DNA of 63,929 nt from Nemertoderma westbladi (Eukaryota; Xenacoelomorpha; Nemertodermatida; Nemertodermatidae), in assembly GCA_032718475.1 (NCBI GenBank), contig JAUCBJ010004535.1, positions 1 through 63,929 on the forward strand. Direction: 5' to 3'. Of the stretch, positions 45,333 to 56,494 are shown one piece after another; the stretch's first letter is position 1; each line of letters starts with the position of its first letter. The translations under genes were made by a program, and so were the position numbers. A model generated the notes under the pieces. That model did no database searches. It saw only the letters and a program-made list of their open reading frames with translations, and had not been told where the DNA came from.

Positions 45333-48300
45333 TCACTGCACGAAGTTCGTTATCTGATTAATAGGCACGTCTAAGAATATCTCTTGTATAAATCGTCTCG
45401 CAGATAGACGATACCTGGAAGCACATAGCAGACAGCATATATCGCTGTATATACAGACATCTTGGAACATACTAGGATGTTTATCTTTCATTAGTAGCAA
45501 CGCCTTTTCTATTGGCGATACGCCGATCGAACTACTGAGATTGGAGACGCATTGGAGGATAGTTATACGGTTCTCTTTGTGGGCACTAGATGGCGCTTCG
45601 TCGCTCTCCGACACATTACAATGGGCTGGCGAGCGACACCGCAGACAGCGTTGTTTGTTGTGATCCTCGACGACATTCACGTGTCTAACGGCCGCAGCTT
45701 CTTCGTTGGCCAGCGATTTCGGTTTGTCCAGATGAAACAACAAGGTGAAGTCGCGAGGCAAGGCGATACCCATGTAGGGCGACCCTAGAGACTCGTGTGT
45801 CTCAGTGGTTGTTAAGGGGGTTTCAGTTACTAAGGACGGCTCAGTGGGTGTCTCGGTTCCCAAGGTGCTGTCGCAGGACACAGTAGACGCTCGATTCTTC
45901 CAGAACCTGCTTACCGAGGAGGCTGGCGACGGACTCTCGCAACCGAGAACCACGGCGCTGGTCGAACGTTTAAACGGTTTGTAGCCGCCGGCTGAGGGCG
46001 GCGTGGATACGGTAACCGGTCGCAGGTTGTACCGCTGTCTGGCGTCCTCGACTGGCTGATGGAGGGACTGATCGCTCACTATGGTGGGAAGCCCGGTGCG
46101 CTCAGAGGCCCCCGCGAGAACCGGAGACACGAGTTCGATCGAGCCGATACCGGAAGTGACGGTGAGTCGATCCGTGTCCGTGGTGAAACTATCCGAACGA
46201 CTCTTAGTTTCCATGGAACCCTGACCCGAACTGCCCCGACTCAAGGCGGTAAACTGAGGCATCCTATTGGTCGACCTAATGGCGTCCCCTGATTGGCTGT
46301 CGCCGTACGGTTTCGCGTTCACCGATTCGTCGCTGATACTCCGTCGCCTAGGCGGCGACTCCGGGATCACCTTATTGAGGAACCTCTCGGGGTGACTGTT
46401 GCTACGCAACCGCGTCTCGGTAAACTCCACGGCTCCGGCCTCGGGGACTACCGCGGTGTCAGCCAATCGTTGAGCGAGCGGGGCGGGGTCTGGCGGCGTC
46501 TCCTTGGCGACACGGCCTACAGGCGACGCGCGTCGCGGCGATGCCCCGTTGGACGAGTGACCGGAAGTGTCTACGGGGTCATTGACCTCTACTCTTATGG
46601 GGTAGATATCCGAGACGACGCGGGTGTGTTTCCGATGATTCCGGACTCGGGTCGGGACCCGAAGCGACAACTCCCGTCGGAATATCCTCCGTTTCGCTTT
46701 GCGCTTCGGTTTAGTGGGAGTCGGGGGGTGCGGCTCCCCGGAGAGGGAGTTACTCCGTCTGCGAACGAGGGCGGACTTCCGTTGTCGGGAGGCACCCACC
46801 GACGGGAAAGTGTTCGCGTGGGTGGTCCGGGTCTCCGGAAGGCCGGACGGGTACACAGGGGCGCTGGTCGTGCGGTCATTGACCCGGAAGTATTCCTCCT
46901 GTAGCGAGGGATCCTCCTCGGACTCAATGGGGCCGACATCCTCGGTCATTGACCCGCCGCCGTTATATATATCCAGAGAGAACTTTGTTGGTTGCTTAGT
47001 AACCCACTGGAACTCTTGCAGGTGACTGCAGACCTCCGGAGTCCGGGAGAGCAGACTGAGGCTGTAGAGGCAGGTGCTGCGGACGGAGAGCACGTCGGAG
47101 CCCTCGGCCAGTCGGAGTAGGTCGGCCAGCAAGGGTTGCTGGAGGGGTTGCCTAGCGAGCAGATGGGAGTATCCAAAGGGAGTGGAACCGAGGTGACCGA
47201 CGGCCCACAGAGCGGCGTTCAGTGTGAGGATATCGTGGCGGGAACCGGTCCACGCTCGATGGATGGTCTCCAGGAGGGGCGGGACGATTCCGTGTTGGTC
47301 GATGTACTGGATACCCTGAGTTGTGTGGGAGAGCTCCCCGTATAGGTGGTGGGGGATGTAGACGTGGGGTTGGGGTCGCTTCGTGTGGGACCAACGAGCC
47401 CCGGGGTCCGTGGAATTAAAGAACGTCAATGAGTCGTTGATACGGGTTTCTATGAAACTCACGTAACGCCGACAATACGACGATTTCCATTGGTTGATCG
47501 TGTAATGTACGAAGGCTGCGTTAGCCAACCCCGACTCCTCCCGTAGAAACTGCAAGGGGAGGGCGGTGAAGGATTCCGGTTCAATCTGAGTCAATGAAGG
47601 ACGCGAGTGAATCAACTGAACCAGATTGGAGTCGTTGCAACACGCCTCCTCTAGAATCTCGAAGGCGAGTTTAGCGACGGCTGGGGCCGGGTCGTATAGC
47701 TGGAGTAGCAAAGTGTCCAGACCCCAACGGCAATCCGGGCAGTCTGCTAGTTGGTGGAGGATGCACCGTTTATAGGAGGAGAAGTAGGGCGCGTTGGAAC
47801 GCAGTAAGGTGCGGAGGAAACCGGTAGCGTACAGACGGCATTCCTCGGATACAGACGATAGTATCTTCATGAAGATGATCCTTGATATTCCCTTGATGGT
47901 GTAATCGAGACTGGATATAACCAACTTATTGAGTATCTCGTGGTTGTCTTTGCCAACCAATTCATTGAGACATTCCAGAGCCCCAGTCCGACCCAGCACG
48001 TGGAGACCCTTCCGGGACTCACTCAAACGACCAATCAGAAGGAAGTAATCCCGGACGATCTTATTGGTAAGCAAGTCAGCCATCGACTCTCGGTACGTGA
48101 CTCCCTCGCTGGCGGCTGTCAGCCAACGTACGATCCCCTCCACCAACTCCAGCAGCATCTTGGGAAGTTCCGTCTCAATCATAGTTTCCTCAAAGTCCAG
48201 GTAGATGGTGCTGAACGCGGCTAAACCTAGCTCGTCTTCCTTCTCCTCGTTGGTCGGGTAGGTCGCTAACAGTAGATCGACCATCTGTAGCGCCGGTAGG

Positions 48301-50123
48301 GTGTAAGTGGTAGAGTTGGACCTTCGTGATCGTAATACCGAAAACTCGTTGCTAAACGGATGGTAGAAATCGACCATACGACGGGTAAACCTTGTGAGCT
48401 CCTCACTTCGTCTCGCTGTTTCTATTGGCCATTTAAATATCCGATTAATTAACACCCAGTTCCACTTCTTATAGTCGGGGTTGGAGAGGACGCTGCTGTC
48501 CTTGATGGCCTGGCAGAGATTCTCCTCGTCTTTAGTTAAATCTTGTAGATCAGTTCTATTTATAGCAACATCATCCACCGTATCAACTTTAACATACGAT
48601 GTTGTGTTGATCGACTGGTGATGACGTCTCATTATCGCTTCGAGGTACAAACTGTAATAGGGGATCGGTTGCGATCGAGACTTCGAGTATTGAGACAAAC
48701 AAGTGAGGATTGATTGAGCGCGCCTCGCAGACTCCAGGGAGGCTACAGGCGGTTGGGCTACACTGCGGATCAGTGTGGGAAGGGAATTCGATGTCTCGCA
48801 ACAATCCGAAGGCAGAATGGTATTAGATAGTTCTAGAATGCCTCCCAGGAGACACACTGTCTGCACACATATGTGGTGGTTCCGCGTGGTCAGAGCCAAT
48901 TCAATTAGCAACTCAATTAAATAAGAGGAGATTAGCGTGTGTAGCAAAACAGCCGTGTGCACGTTGATCAAGTCTGGATAACCTGTTGATAAAGAAGGCA
49001 GAACGTCATAGGCTTCGGCAGCAACGAAACCAGATTCGATATTCCATGATTCTCTAAAACCCGAATCACGCATAGTAGACAAGGCTTCCTGGAAATCGTC
49101 GGTCCAATGAGGTTGTTCTATGTGCAGGGCTGCGTATAGGATATCCAATAGACAGCTCTGTACTTTGACTGTAGACGAGGTAAAGCAGGAAAGTAGAGAA
49201 GATAGACCAGTGCGGCCCTGTCTGCACAGTAGGTAGAGACCATTCCAACTGGTCAGTATGGTGGTTAGGGACAGTTTGGCAGATTGTAGCCGAATGTTCG
49301 ACTCATCCTTAATTTGCGATTCCGGAATGTCAATGAGATGGCGATAATGACTCTCAGTTAATGGAGCCAATATAGATTCGATGTCTAAACCGTCCTCAAA
49401 TCCATTGTTACTCAATAGATGGAGCGTGCTGATCGTTAGCACCTGGTTGAATGGAGGGGACGGCGTGTCTAGTATACCTCGCAGCAATACAGAACTTCCG
49501 CAGCAACGTCGCAGCAAACTGGGGTTGAGGACGGCCAGCTCTGCCAGCACTGCCAACGCGGATCTGTACATACGGTCACTCTGCTGGCCACCATCCGTTG
49601 CCAAGGAGACAAGCGGTTGCACCAAACTCTCTGGGAACGACATCACATTGACAACCATCATCTGTCTCAATAGCCGAAACGCCTGCAGTCGCTCCCCGTC
49701 ATTGATCTCGCAGACATCTATGCAGCGGGCAATGAGGAAATCTGTGCTGGATTCTAGAATACTGGAGAAAGTTTCAGATAGTCTAGCGAGTAAATATCTT
49801 AGAGCGCGGAGAACTGCAGCTCGAATCTCCTTGGCAGGATGTAGAAGATTGTTGGATAACCTTACAACTACATTATCCTGTATAGAAGCGCGAATAATAT
49901 CGGTATTAGTTACCCCAAGGAGCTTGGCGAAGTTGTTAAGTTGCGAAAGTTTGCGACTTACAGACGATTTAGAATAAGATATATCATTGAGAACTGCTGA
50001 CAGATTCTCATTGAAGGGTCTAGTTTGGTCAAGAATTACTGCGTCACCAGATAGGCTTTTTGCTCGCGAAATCCTCCGACCAAATTTTCCTGTGCTCCGA
50101 CGAAACCCGCCACTAATTGACAT
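45333..50123 (-). CDS. RICTOR: RICTOR, core subunit of mTOR complex 2
   Basis: 1596 residues in one uninterrupted frame. RICTOR scaffolds mTORC2, which phosphorylates AKT and other AGC kinases. The N-terminal ~1050 residues are helical HEAT/armadillo-like repeats. Recognisable family stretches include 'NDISYSKSSVSRKLSQLNNF' near the start, 'DCPDCRWGLDTLLLQLYDP' (~790) and 'NAALWAVGHLGSTPFG' (~965, RICTOR_V region). Residues ~1080-1480 are low-complexity, rich in Ser, Arg and Pro, as in other RICTORs where this region is phosphorylated. A conserved-looking C-terminus follows, with a Cys-rich motif (RCLRCRSPAHC) and 'ASRYRLSARRFIQEIF'. Human RICTOR is ~1708 aa, so this is near full length. Vertebrate RICTOR has dozens of exons; this one has no coding intron. 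There is no poly(A) tract or TSD to suggest a recent retrocopy. Confidence 0.92.
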   Translation of the reverse strand: MSISGGFRRSTGKFGRRISRAKSLSGDAVILDQTRPFNENLSAVLNDISYSKSSVSRKLSQLNNFAKLLGVTNTDIIRASIQDNVVVRLSNNLLHPAKEIRAAVLRALRYLLARLSETFSSILESSTDFLIARCIDVCEINDGERLQAFRLLRQMMVVNVMSFPESLVQPLVSLATDGGQQSDRMYRSALAVLAELAVLNPSLLRRCCGSSVLLRGILDTPSPPFNQVLTISTLHLLSNNGFEDGLDIESILAPLTESHYRHLIDIPESQIKDESNIRLQSAKLSLTTILTSWNGLYLLCRQGRTGLSSLLSCFTSSTVKVQSCLLDILYAALHIEQPHWTDDFQEALSTMRDSGFRESWNIESGFVAAEAYDVLPSLSTGYPDLINVHTAVLLHTLISSYLIELLIELALTTRNHHICVQTVCLLGGILELSNTILPSDCCETSNSLPTLIRSVAQPPVASLESARRAQSILTCLSQYSKSRSQPIPYYSLYLEAIMRRHHQSINTTSYVKVDTVDDVAINRTDLQDLTKDEENLCQAIKDSSVLSNPDYKKWNWVLINRIFKWPIETARRSEELTRFTRRMVDFYHPFSNEFSVLRSRRSNSTTYTLPALQMVDLLLATYPTNEEKEDELGLAAFSTIYLDFEETMIETELPKMLLELVEGIVRWLTAASEGVTYRESMADLLTNKIVRDYFLLIGRLSESRKGLHVLGRTGALECLNELVGKDNHEILNKLVISSLDYTIKGISRIIFMKILSSVSEECRLYATGFLRTLLRSNAPYFSSYKRCILHQLADCPDCRWGLDTLLLQLYDPAPAVAKLAFEILEEACCNDSNLVQLIHSRPSLTQIEPESFTALPLQFLREESGLANAAFVHYTINQWKSSYCRRYVSFIETRINDSLTFFNSTDPGARWSHTKRPQPHVYIPHHLYGELSHTTQGIQYIDQHGIVPPLLETIHRAWTGSRHDILTLNAALWAVGHLGSTPFGYSHLLARQPLQQPLLADLLRLAEGSDVLSVRSTCLYSLSLLSRTPEVCSHLQEFQWVTKQPTKFSLDIYNGGGSMTEDVGPIESEEDPSLQEEYFRVNDRTTSAPVYPSGLPETRTTHANTFPSVGASRQRKSALVRRRSNSLSGEPHPPTPTKPKRKAKRRIFRRELSLRVPTRVRNHRKHTRVVSDIYPIRVEVNDPVDTSGHSSNGASPRRASPVGRVAKETPPDPAPLAQRLADTAVVPEAGAVEFTETRLRSNSHPERFLNKVIPESPPRRRSISDESVNAKPYGDSQSGDAIRSTNRMPQFTALSRGSSGQGSMETKSRSDSFTTDTDRLTVTSGIGSIELVSPVLAGASERTGLPTIVSDQSLHQPVEDARQRYNLRPVTVSTPPSAGGYKPFKRSTSAVVLGCESPSPASSVSRFWKNRASTVSCDSTLGTETPTEPSLVTETPLTTTETHESLGSPYMGIALPRDFTLLFHLDKPKSLANEEAAAVRHVNVVEDHNKQRCLRCRSPAHCNVSESDEAPSSAHKENRITILQCVSNLSSSIGVSPIEKALLLMKDKHPSMFQDVCIYSDICCLLCASRYRLSARRFIQEIFLDVPINQITNFVQ

Positions 50124-53100
50124 TACAGATCAGTGATATAATAATAAAGCAAAAAGGCTAGAAATATATTGTTACCATTGTTCATTCAATATTAGACCTA
50201 AATATAATTAATAAATATTACCGTATGGCGTATACCAAGGGTTGGCTAATGGCTACGCTTTTGAAATAGGCCTGTACAATAATAATACTGTATAGTACCG
50301 GTAGTATGTAATAATACTGTAATATTGTACACAGGCAACAGGTACCGGCCGATACTAGTAGACTATAATAATACATACGACGAAACAGTTATTTATGGAA
50401 TTAGGAGAACTTCTGTACTAGACCTATTTGCTCTTTTACCTACTACTACTTAACTTTGTATTTTGTAGTAACCACAGTAACTATGTGGATAGCATTATTT
50501 CTACATGACCGCAACACTTTTACGAGATTGCTGATCCGAGTCTATCCGTTTATTAGAATAATGAGGTCCACCTGTGTAACAGATAATTTTCACTCCCCAT
50601 GCAGAATCACTCCCCGGTTAAAATTCCCTAGTGTATTTTAACCTGTAACCCCCTCCCCCTCCGCTGCCTCCTGGATTTATCAATTTTCACTTCGTGCAAA
50701 TCCATCCCCCAGTCCCCGGTTAAATTTCCCCAGTGTCTTCTCTCTGCCGGTGTATTTTTTCTATCTTCTACAGTATTTTACTATATTCAAATCTCCAGCG
50801 TGTGTTTGCCTGTGTACTAGAGGCATCTGTTCGCTTAACTGTAGGCTTATATCGAATTTAAATTAAAGGGGGGTTGATTTTCACTAAAATATCACCCGGA
50901 GTAGTTTCACCCCCGGTTAAAATACCGTAGTGAATTCGAACCGGGAGGTGAAAATACACTAGAGAATTATAACCGGGTAGCCGGGGCGAATTTGTAGGGC
51001 GGTGGAAATTCTCTGCTAAACCGGTACACCAACATACCGGTACCTATATATATATGCCTACCTTACATACAGAGATAATAGATATGGAAATAATAAATAC
51101 ATTGTATTTATCGCTATTTACCAAATATAATATAAAATAAAAATATAAAATAAAGTAAAAGTCGGAAATAAGGTAAAAGTCTGAAATAAAGTAAAAGACT
51201 TAAATAAAATAAAAGTTATAAATAAAGTAAATGTCGTAAATATAGTAAAAGTCGTACATACTGACATAAAGTAAAAGTATCTACTTAAATAAGTAAAAGT
51301 CTTCAATAAAGTAAAAGTAAAGTAAAAGTCCTAACTGCTTAAAGAATGATAAAGACAATACAAAACAGGCATCTGGACATAGCTGTATAGTGCGTAGTGT
51401 AGCTGTGTAGGCTAGTACACTGTAGTAGTGCTAGCAATATGATAACAGAATATGCGGAATATGAGACACATACTCACAAACGCTCAGCGACTCAGGTCAG
51501 GTACCGGGTGGCAGATGGTGAAACTACTCACAAACGCTCAGCGGCTCAGGCAGGTACCGGGTGGCAGATGGTGAAACTGATTTCATCTTAATCCTTGCCG
51601 GCGTAATGCAATGCGACACATTCAGACATTGGCTAATTGGCGCCATTAGGCCTTCTATTTATAATTGTATTGGATTATCATGCTATGACAGTATGAGTGA
51701 TGAGGGAGGAAGGCCATAAATTGATAATATATATCTGATATATTGGATTCACTTCCAACTTAGAACGTCAGAACGCAGACTGCAGGACTGGCAGACTGGT
51801 ACGGTCAGACGGTACTGTAGTAGAACGTAGAACGTAGATCAGCAGATATGAGATATCCGGCACCCGCTAACTACAGTCTACAGAACTAATATCTGACTAG
51901 GGCCTATTGTTTAATGTTTAGTAATTCATAATTTACTGGTGTAGAAAGAGATTTCTTATAAGGCACTCACTAATAAAAGTTAAATTATAACCAACATACG
52001 AAATAAACATCTAAAATTGATAGGCCTAGTAGGCCCTATAAATAAACTGATAAATATTTATTGTGTAGGGCTGTAGGGGTACAGGCAGACAGGGTAGGAG
52101 GCCTAAGGCAGTAAGGCCTACAGTGCTACAGTACATTAAAAACGTCAACAGTAAGGTAGTAGCAGTAGCAGGTAGTAGGGCAGTACGGAAGTGAGCAATA
52201 ATGAATAAAGTAATAAAGAGTAAGCAATAGTATAAAGCCTCAGTAAAGCTTAAGCTTAGGCTACATTGTCCTGTTACAGCTGTCTGGCAGTTTGGTGGAT
52301 GTACCTGTGTAGTGTGTACTGTACGTACAGCCTGAAGACAGTAGTACAGTAGTTAGTTGTAGTAGTAATAAATAATTCATCTACAGCTGTACAGTCTGAC
52401 AGTACCGGTCAGCCGGTAGTTGAATTAGTTCAGAACAGCATTCGTTCAGTACAGCAGTTAGCAGTAGTTACTACTGACCTATCTGCATAATGCTGTAAAT
52501 GCTGAATTCTGGTAACAGGTGGCACTGTAGCGCTATACCGGCAGACCGGTAATGGCTGAATAGTGAATGGCATGGCAAAACCTGTGCTGATACAGTGATT
52601 AGTAGTTGTAGGTTGTAGCCAATGGTTGTAGCCTTATAGGGAAGAGGCTGTACAGCTGCAGTGTCAGTCTGTCAGTGAGTATAGCAGAGTATAGGGCCTA
52701 CTCAGACAGCTGTAGGTGAAGGAAGGTGTAGACAGGCAGGACAGGTAGAGGTACTTTATATTGTAATGTAAGGGACATTTGCAGTAAATGCCTGACTGCA
52801 GTGCAATTTTTGTAATTTTTACTTTATATAAATTTCCCTAATTTTTTCAAAAAAAGAATAGAAAAAAACTTTTATACATTTGTCAATATCAGTGATGAAA
52901 AATACTACAAGTGTCCGAAAAATATGATGTAAATGAATATGTTTGTCTCAAAAAATATGGCATGTATGGTAAGCCTATTCGAAAATGAAAATAGAAATGG
53001 ATGAGTAGTGTTTTCAGTTAAGTTTTAAAAATCTCTCGGCGGGTGCAAGATTGTTTTCAAATTTTTTATTACTTTTAAAGTTTCTAATTTGGGAGGTATT

Positions 53101-54239
53101 CATTTTCTAAGCATTTTGCAACCACATACATATTTACAAATTAAAAAAAACTGCAGGAGAGTGTCGGTGACACCACCTCCTCACGACCTTATCTCGAAAA
53201 TAACCCGAAACAGATATGGTCCCATCTTTCCTATTATTATTATTATTACAGTACAGTATTATTACACTCTATTAAAATTAATATTAAAAGGGGAAAACAC
53301 CACCAAGGCACAATTAAATTACACTATAAGGTGGATATAAACTCAAGTAAACAAACATAAGATTTAGAAATGTACTGTAAATAGGCTAAACATAATTCAA
53401 GTTTAAAATGTATAAAAATAAAACTTGTTATTCCCCATTTATAAGCGGGTGAAATATCATTTCTAATAGTGGGCTACCTAAAAAATATCACTTTTTGCCC
53501 ATGGGAAAATATCAGTGATATTCCCGCGTTGCTATGCAACTGCCTATTATCCTAGGCCTAGCTCTATTAGCAAATCAGATTGTCAGAACATACCTACCGG
53601 TACCACAACACATTTTTGTATCATTATGCATTGTCTGAAATTGAAAGTACCAGACCGGTACGGTACGCTGCCTGTAGCTTTTAAATAATAACTCGTGAAT
53701 GTGTCGGGAAACTCAAGAAATATTTCGGATCCTGGCTGACTACGCTCCAAATGTCCCATTTAGATAGGGTGGGGCACTGACTCACTATTTTTATCCAGTT
53801 TACAAAAGGTTTTAGAAAATTATTAGGCCTATCAGTGGTCCAAAGTTAGGCTACCACTGTAGCACCTGCACCTGCTCTGCATGATGTGTTCTACAGTAAA
53901 TATGGATCTGGCGCGCCTATAGTTTATTAAAACATACTTTTTTTTCACCAAAATTAAATGATACATTTATCGAAAATATCGGAGGATGAGGGAAAATTTT
54001 AAATATTAATAAATATTAAATTTAATTTAATATAAAATTTTAATTTTCCGGTATCTTCTGTAGTTATACAGTATTTAGTTATGCATTATTTAATTATTCT
54101 GTATGCACAAATACATTTTAATGATTTAATATATATTGATATATATTTAATCCCCCCAAAATACCAAGCCCCATTTACTTCACTTGCCCCCAAACAAAAC
54201 CCTTTTAGAAATGTTAATAATGTGGAATAACACATTTAT
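50124..54239. other. Long intergenic region upstream of RICTOR
   Basis: No gene supported. 50580-51010 repeats words such as 'ccccggttaaaat', 'gtgaattc' and 'aaccgggtag' in both orientations. 51120-51330 is a low-complexity 'aaataaagtaaaagtc' tract. 51470-51570 has a direct duplication of ~50 bp (ctcacaaacgctcagcg, gtaccgggtggcagatggtg). 51800-52780 is dense in CAGTA/TACTG words. Confidence 0.5.
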
Positions 54240-54240
54240 T

Positions 54241-54362
54241 GCCCGGTTATCAAGTTATTTTCCCTAATATTTAGCCCTCGGGCAGGAAACCCTCGGGCAC
54301 GCCCTCGGGTTATTCCTGCCCTCGGGTAAAATATACGGGAAAATAACTTGATAACTGTGCAA
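54241..54362. repeat. Inverted repeat, ~48-bp arms
   Basis: 'gcccggttatcaagttattt' ... 'gccctcgggcaggaa' is mirrored by 'ttcctgccctcgggtaaaat' ... 'aaataacttgataactgtgc'. The spacer holds another 'ccctcgggcac' copy. It could form a long hairpin; likely a small MITE. Confidence 0.8.
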
Positions 54363-54964
54363 TAAGTATTGATATGTAAACATTTCAAAATAACACGGAA
54401 ATAAAAATATATCGTTCCCAGAGTAGTATTCCCAGCCCCCATCTTTAATTTCTTCCATACGTTCCCATATTCCTATACCCATCTTATTACATTCCCATCT
54501 TCCCCGTTGTTTTTCATTTTAAACATCCTCTAGCGATCGATGCAAAATACGCCTGTCTGCATTTACACTTTATTGACATAACCATGTACGTACGTACAGT
54601 ATACCTTTATGTACTGTAATTCGAGCTAAACTGTAGTTTCTTGTAGCCATTTTTTGGTTTTACATTATGGCCCCTAACGGCCAAATGAGGAACTATAAAA
54701 TGTGTAATTTCTATGTCGGTCCTTTCTGCTGTTTTTTCACGTTGCGTTTTACCCCCATGTTAAATATACTAAGTAGTCACAGTAAAAACCCAGGTTCCAG
54801 ATTGGCTGAATCTAACTAAAACACCACCGGTATGCGTAGTTGAAAAAAGCGGATGGGAGCAAGTTGATGAGAAATTAACTTTCATATACAGTATTACATA
54901 TTACAGCAGTATTACGTACAGGTACACAAAGTAAAGAAAAGTAAAAGGTAAAGTTTTATTGGGC

Positions 54965-55240
54965 CGTTACAGTCTGACAGTAGCATATTAGGCCAGTGAT
55001 TACGCACAAAGTCTGACGACTTATTTCCATTGCGGTCCCCCCAGAAATACTCCCCAGAGGAAACTCCAGTACTCATTAACAGATTTAAAGGTTGCAGGAA
55101 AATACGTCCAGGCTAGTCCCTTTAAAGTATTCGTGCAGAAACGAAAACTCCCCAGGCCCCCATGCGTGGATCGAACGCACGACCTCTATGGTCAGATGTT
55201 TATTCAGTGCAACCCTTATGCCAAGGCGTGAGTGACTGTT
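54965..55240 (-). mobile_element. tRNA-derived SINE (tRNA-Met-like head)
   Basis: On the minus strand, A-box-like 'ttggcataagggttgc', an anticodon-loop-like 'tctgaccatagaggtc' (CAT) and B-box-like 'gtgcgttcgatccacgc' lie in tRNA order (55150-55232). The T-stem has a mismatch, so it is not an intact tRNA. The body continues 'agttttcgtttctgcacga', 'tttcctctggggagtatttc', 'ggaaataagtcgt', to 'aataaaactttac'. The body matches the truncated copy at 19745-19975. Confidence 0.75.
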
Positions 55241-55529
55241 TACACCGACATTGTTTTGACCAAGATTACACCGACAGACATAGCATTGTTTAAATGAATA
55301 GTAATACACCTATTCCTGTTAAATAAGCACGCTACACTCGTGAAAATAACATGGCCTACTATATAGTACGCAATGGGAATAGTGGAATGGAACGGCATGC
55401 GCGGTATATTGTCCAATATTGCGCGGCTGAAAAATTGTGCACAGGCGTTGTGCGTGGTTCAATGGTGGTTTGCAGCCTGGTACAGCAGTAGGGTACTGCT
55501 ACTGCAGTACTGTATTACACTGTTAGGCC

Positions 55530-56178
55530 GGTCCTACGAATCACCCAAAAAAAAACACAAAATTACCCAAAAATACACAAAAAAACACAAAAAAATACAA
55601 AAAACACAAAAATTTACCCAAAAAAACACAAAAAACACAATAAAACACAAAAAAACACAATATTACCCAAAAAACTTAACCCAAAAAGACAAAAATAATT
55701 TATATCCTATAGGGTTGGAAAAATAAGACTGTAACCTGTGTTCTTTTGGTTATCGTTTATTGTTTTGGTTAGAAAAGCCTGCTACTGTAACCTGCTCCTT
55801 TCCATTAATTAATAAATCTGATTTTGTATGCTGTCTGGCAGTATGGGTGGGTAGGCTTACCGGCTGACAGGCTGACCGGTGAACCGGTGGCAGTAGGCAG
55901 GTAGGTCATTAAAGGAATCTTCAAATGAACAAAATGTAATATTTTGAGAAAAAGTGAAAACTGAAAAGTTAAACTCTTCTTACAATTAACCTAAATCTTA
56001 TTGTAGATACATTGTTTATGAAAAACATTTTTTTTTTGTCTTTTTGGGTAGTTTTTTTGGGTAATATTGTGTTTTTTGTGTTTTTTTGGTGTAATTTTTC
56101 GTATTTTTTGTGTTTTTTTGTGTATTTTTGTGTTTTTTTGGGTAATATTGTGTTTTTTTGGGTAATTCGTAGGACCCC
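55530..56178. mobile_element. Foldback (MULE-like) element with A-rich/T-rich arms and a 9-10-bp TSD
   Basis: The ends GGTCCTACGAAT (55530) and ATTCGTAGGACC (to 56176) are inverted copies, flanked by ctgttaggcc (55520-55529 and 56178-56187). The arms are low-complexity: 'cacaaaaaaacacaa' with 'acccaaaa' spacers on the left and the complementary 'gtgtttttttggg' on the right. The centre carries an inverted family A fragment (55725-55810). No transposase. Same design as 28482-29793. Confidence 0.78.
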
Positions 56179-56494
56179 TGTTAGGCCTACAGATACAGTA
56201 CCGGTACTGCATTGCAGTATTAAAGTATTACTGCTGTACTGTATTACTGTATGAGTCTGTTCTGCTCTGCTGTTGTTAGTCATACAGTCATAGTAGGCCT
56301 ATTCCAGTATTCCTTTCCTGTCAGCCTGTATTCACTATTCAGCTATTCACCATCAACAATCACCACCTGACCACCAACCAATGAATGCTGAATACTGCTC
56401 CAGCCAGCAGCACATACAGACATACCAGCATACTGCAGTAGCAGTACTGACATACTGACATAAGATTACGCTACGGTCAGACGGTATATTCATT

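Noticed and set aside
46059-46939. Opposite-strand frames of up to 203 codons within RICTOR
   Set aside because: Shadows of the Ser/Arg-rich region; Arg- and Gly-rich translation with no domain.
45333-50123. RICTOR as a recent processed retrocopy
   Set aside because: Frame is intact over 1596 codons, no terminal poly(A) or target duplication is visible, and neighbouring genes are equally intronless.
55150-55232. Functional tRNA-Met gene
   Set aside because: A- and B-boxes are present but T-stem and acceptor stem do not pair properly, and the sequence continues into a repeated SINE body.
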